Assembly: GCA_039815415.1 (NCBI GenBank)
Contig: JBCBZH010000261.1
Span: forward strand, 1 to 6,206
From: JBCBZH01 sp039815415
GTDB lineage: Bacteria; Bacteroidota; Rhodothermia; Rhodothermales; Rubricoccaceae
DNA length: 6,206 nt
Direction: 5' to 3'
Positions 5,378 to 6,206 of this stretch are shown in pieces. A program made the translations under genes and the position numbers. Each line of letters begins with the position of its first letter. The first letter of the stretch is position 1. The notes below the pieces were generated by a model that was not told the origin of the DNA, searched no databases, and worked only from the letters and a program-made list of their open reading frames with translations.

Positions 5378-6206
5378 CTACTCAAAGTCGTGCTCGAACC
5401 ACTCCACGCCGCGCTGAGGACGCGCCCCTCCGTTGGTCTTCGCCGCGATCTTCTCCTGGAGGCGCCGCGAGAACTCCTGGGCGGGGTCGTAGCCGTAGTG
5501 ACGGAGCAGGTGGTTCATGGCGATCACCTCACAGATGACCGTCACGTTTTTCCCAGGCACGATGGGCAACTTCACAACGGGCAGATCCACCCCCAGGATG
5601 GACTGCATCTCGTCTACCATGCCGATGCGCGTGTACTCCTCGTTGGGGTCCCAATGGGAGAGGCGAACCGACACCTCAATGCGCTTCTGGTGACGGATGG
5701 ACCGGACGCCGAACATGGCCTTGACGTCCACGATCCCCAGGCCACGCACCTCCATGAAGTGCTTCGCGATGTCGGTGCCGCCGCCCATCAGCACGTCCCA
5801 GGACTTGCGCGTGGCGATTACCACATCGTCGGCCACGAGGCGGTGCCCACGTTCCACGAGGTCGAGCGCAATCTCGGACTTGCCTATGCCTGCGGGTCCG
5901 TTGAGCAGCAGCCCGATGCCGTACACGTCCACGAGTGACGCGTGGAGGGTGAGCTGCAACGCGAACTGGTCTTCCAGCACATCGCGGAGCTGTGTGATGA
6001 AGGGGACGGTGGGCACCGGCGTGCGGAACACCGGCACGCCCTTGTCCTGAGCCATCGTCGCCAGCTCGTCCGGGAGCTTGTTGCCTGCGGTCAGGATGAC
6101 GCACGGGAGGCCAAACTCGAGCAGCTTGGCCCATGCCTGCTTCGCGCGGTCCTCGCCCAGCCACGCGAGGTAGCGACACTCGGTGTTGCCGAGCACCTGC
6201 ACGCGC
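5378..6206 (-). CDS. hprK: HPr kinase/phosphorylase, N-terminus cut by the window edge
   Basis: HprK/P phosphorylates a serine of the phosphocarrier HPr with ATP or pyrophosphate and removes the phosphate again, linking sugar supply to carbon-catabolite control in the cytoplasm. About 275 of an expected 310-330 residues are visible. The frame is open through base 6206 and the first visible residues (RVQVLGNTE) match an internal family segment, so the GTG at 6202 is not taken as the start. Numbering from that GTG codon: HASLVDVYG (H87), Walker A GPAGIGKSE (102-110; K108, S109), LVADD (D125, D126), the family signature EVRGLGIVDVKAMFG (151-165, E151), R192, and VPGKNVTVICEVIAMN (215-230). The spacing between H87, K108, D125/D126, E151 and R192 equals that of the Lactobacillus casei residues H140, K161, D178/D179, E204 and R245 as I recall them, so all key catalytic positions appear kept. 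The Walker A has Ala where Ser is usual (GxSGxGKS). The C-terminal WFEHDFE tail resembles Bacteroidota homologues. No HPr or PTS gene is in view. Confidence 0.95.
   Translation of the reverse strand, partial: RVQVLGNTECRYLAWLGEDRAKQAWAKLLEFGLPCVILTAGNKLPDELATMAQDKGVPVFRTPVPTVPFITQLRDVLEDQFALQLTLHASLVDVYGIGLLLNGPAGIGKSEIALDLVERGHRLVADDVVIATRKSWDVLMGGGTDIAKHFMEVRGLGIVDVKAMFGVRSIRHQKRIEVSVRLSHWDPNEEYTRIGMVDEMQSILGVDLPVVKLPIVPGKNVTVICEVIAMNHLLRHYGYDPAQEFSRRLQEKIAAKTNGGARPQRGVEWFEHDFE

Larger units (their letters stand above)
613..6068. repeat. Dispersed decamer CGCCAGCTCG, seven copies
   Basis: CGCCAGCTCG occurs on the plus strand at 613-622, 2391-2400, 2433-2442 and 6059-6068, and as its complement CGAGCTGGCG at 1636-1645, 5116-5125 and 5333-5342. 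A variant, CGCCAGCTAG, is at 1068-1077. Four of the seven exact copies, plus the variant, lie in spacers or at gene ends; the other three are inside hprK, the M23 gene and the DUF5916 signal-peptide region. With equal base use the expected count on both strands of 6.2 kb is about 0.01, and GC bias would raise this several-fold only. Function unknown. Confidence 0.6.

Noticed and set aside
5303..5938. Plus-strand open frame of 211 codons opposite hprK
   Set aside because: Antisense to the catalytic core of hprK, with no domain of its own and a His/Asp/Leu-rich shadow composition.

Overview
This is a GC-rich, gene-dense chromosomal window, roughly 60% GC by eye. It most likely comes from a marine or halophilic member of Rhodothermota/Bacteroidota (Rhodothermales or Rubricoccaceae-like). 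The lineage call rests on protein families: a short acidic DUF2795 protein of the Bacteroidota type, an M23 peptidase with the tyrosine-rich cytoplasmic N-terminus common in that group, a CBM9-like/DUF5916 outer-membrane protein, and start codons without recognisable Shine-Dalgarno sequences. The phylum is an inference; no rRNA or tRNA gene is present to settle it.

Layout. Positions 1-227 (+) hold the C-terminus of a SIRT4-type (class II) sirtuin deacylase. A small unrecognised gene follows on the same strand (355-606). It converges on a DUF2795 gene (700-924, -) across a strong hairpin at 644-682 that probably ends transcription from both sides. From 700 to the right edge every gene lies on the minus strand. 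In transcription order they are hprK (HPr kinase/phosphorylase, cut by the window edge, 6206-5378), a 899-residue CBM9-like/DUF5916 predicted outer-membrane protein (5175-2476), a membrane-anchored M23 peptidoglycan endopeptidase (2077-1094), and the DUF2795 gene (924-700).

The minus-strand genes are separated by spacers of 169-398 bp that contain hairpins near the gene ends. They are therefore more likely separate transcription units than one operon, and no shared pathway is evident. hprK links to carbon-source control, the DUF5916 protein to the outer membrane, the M23 enzyme to wall remodelling, and the sirtuin to NAD-dependent protein deacylation.

I do not see an obviously new multi-gene system. 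The most interesting non-gene signal is a short word, CGCCAGCTCG, found seven times in 6.2 kb on either strand. It is concentrated in spacers and gene ends, and three related arms just after the DUF5916 gene can form two mutually exclusive hairpins.
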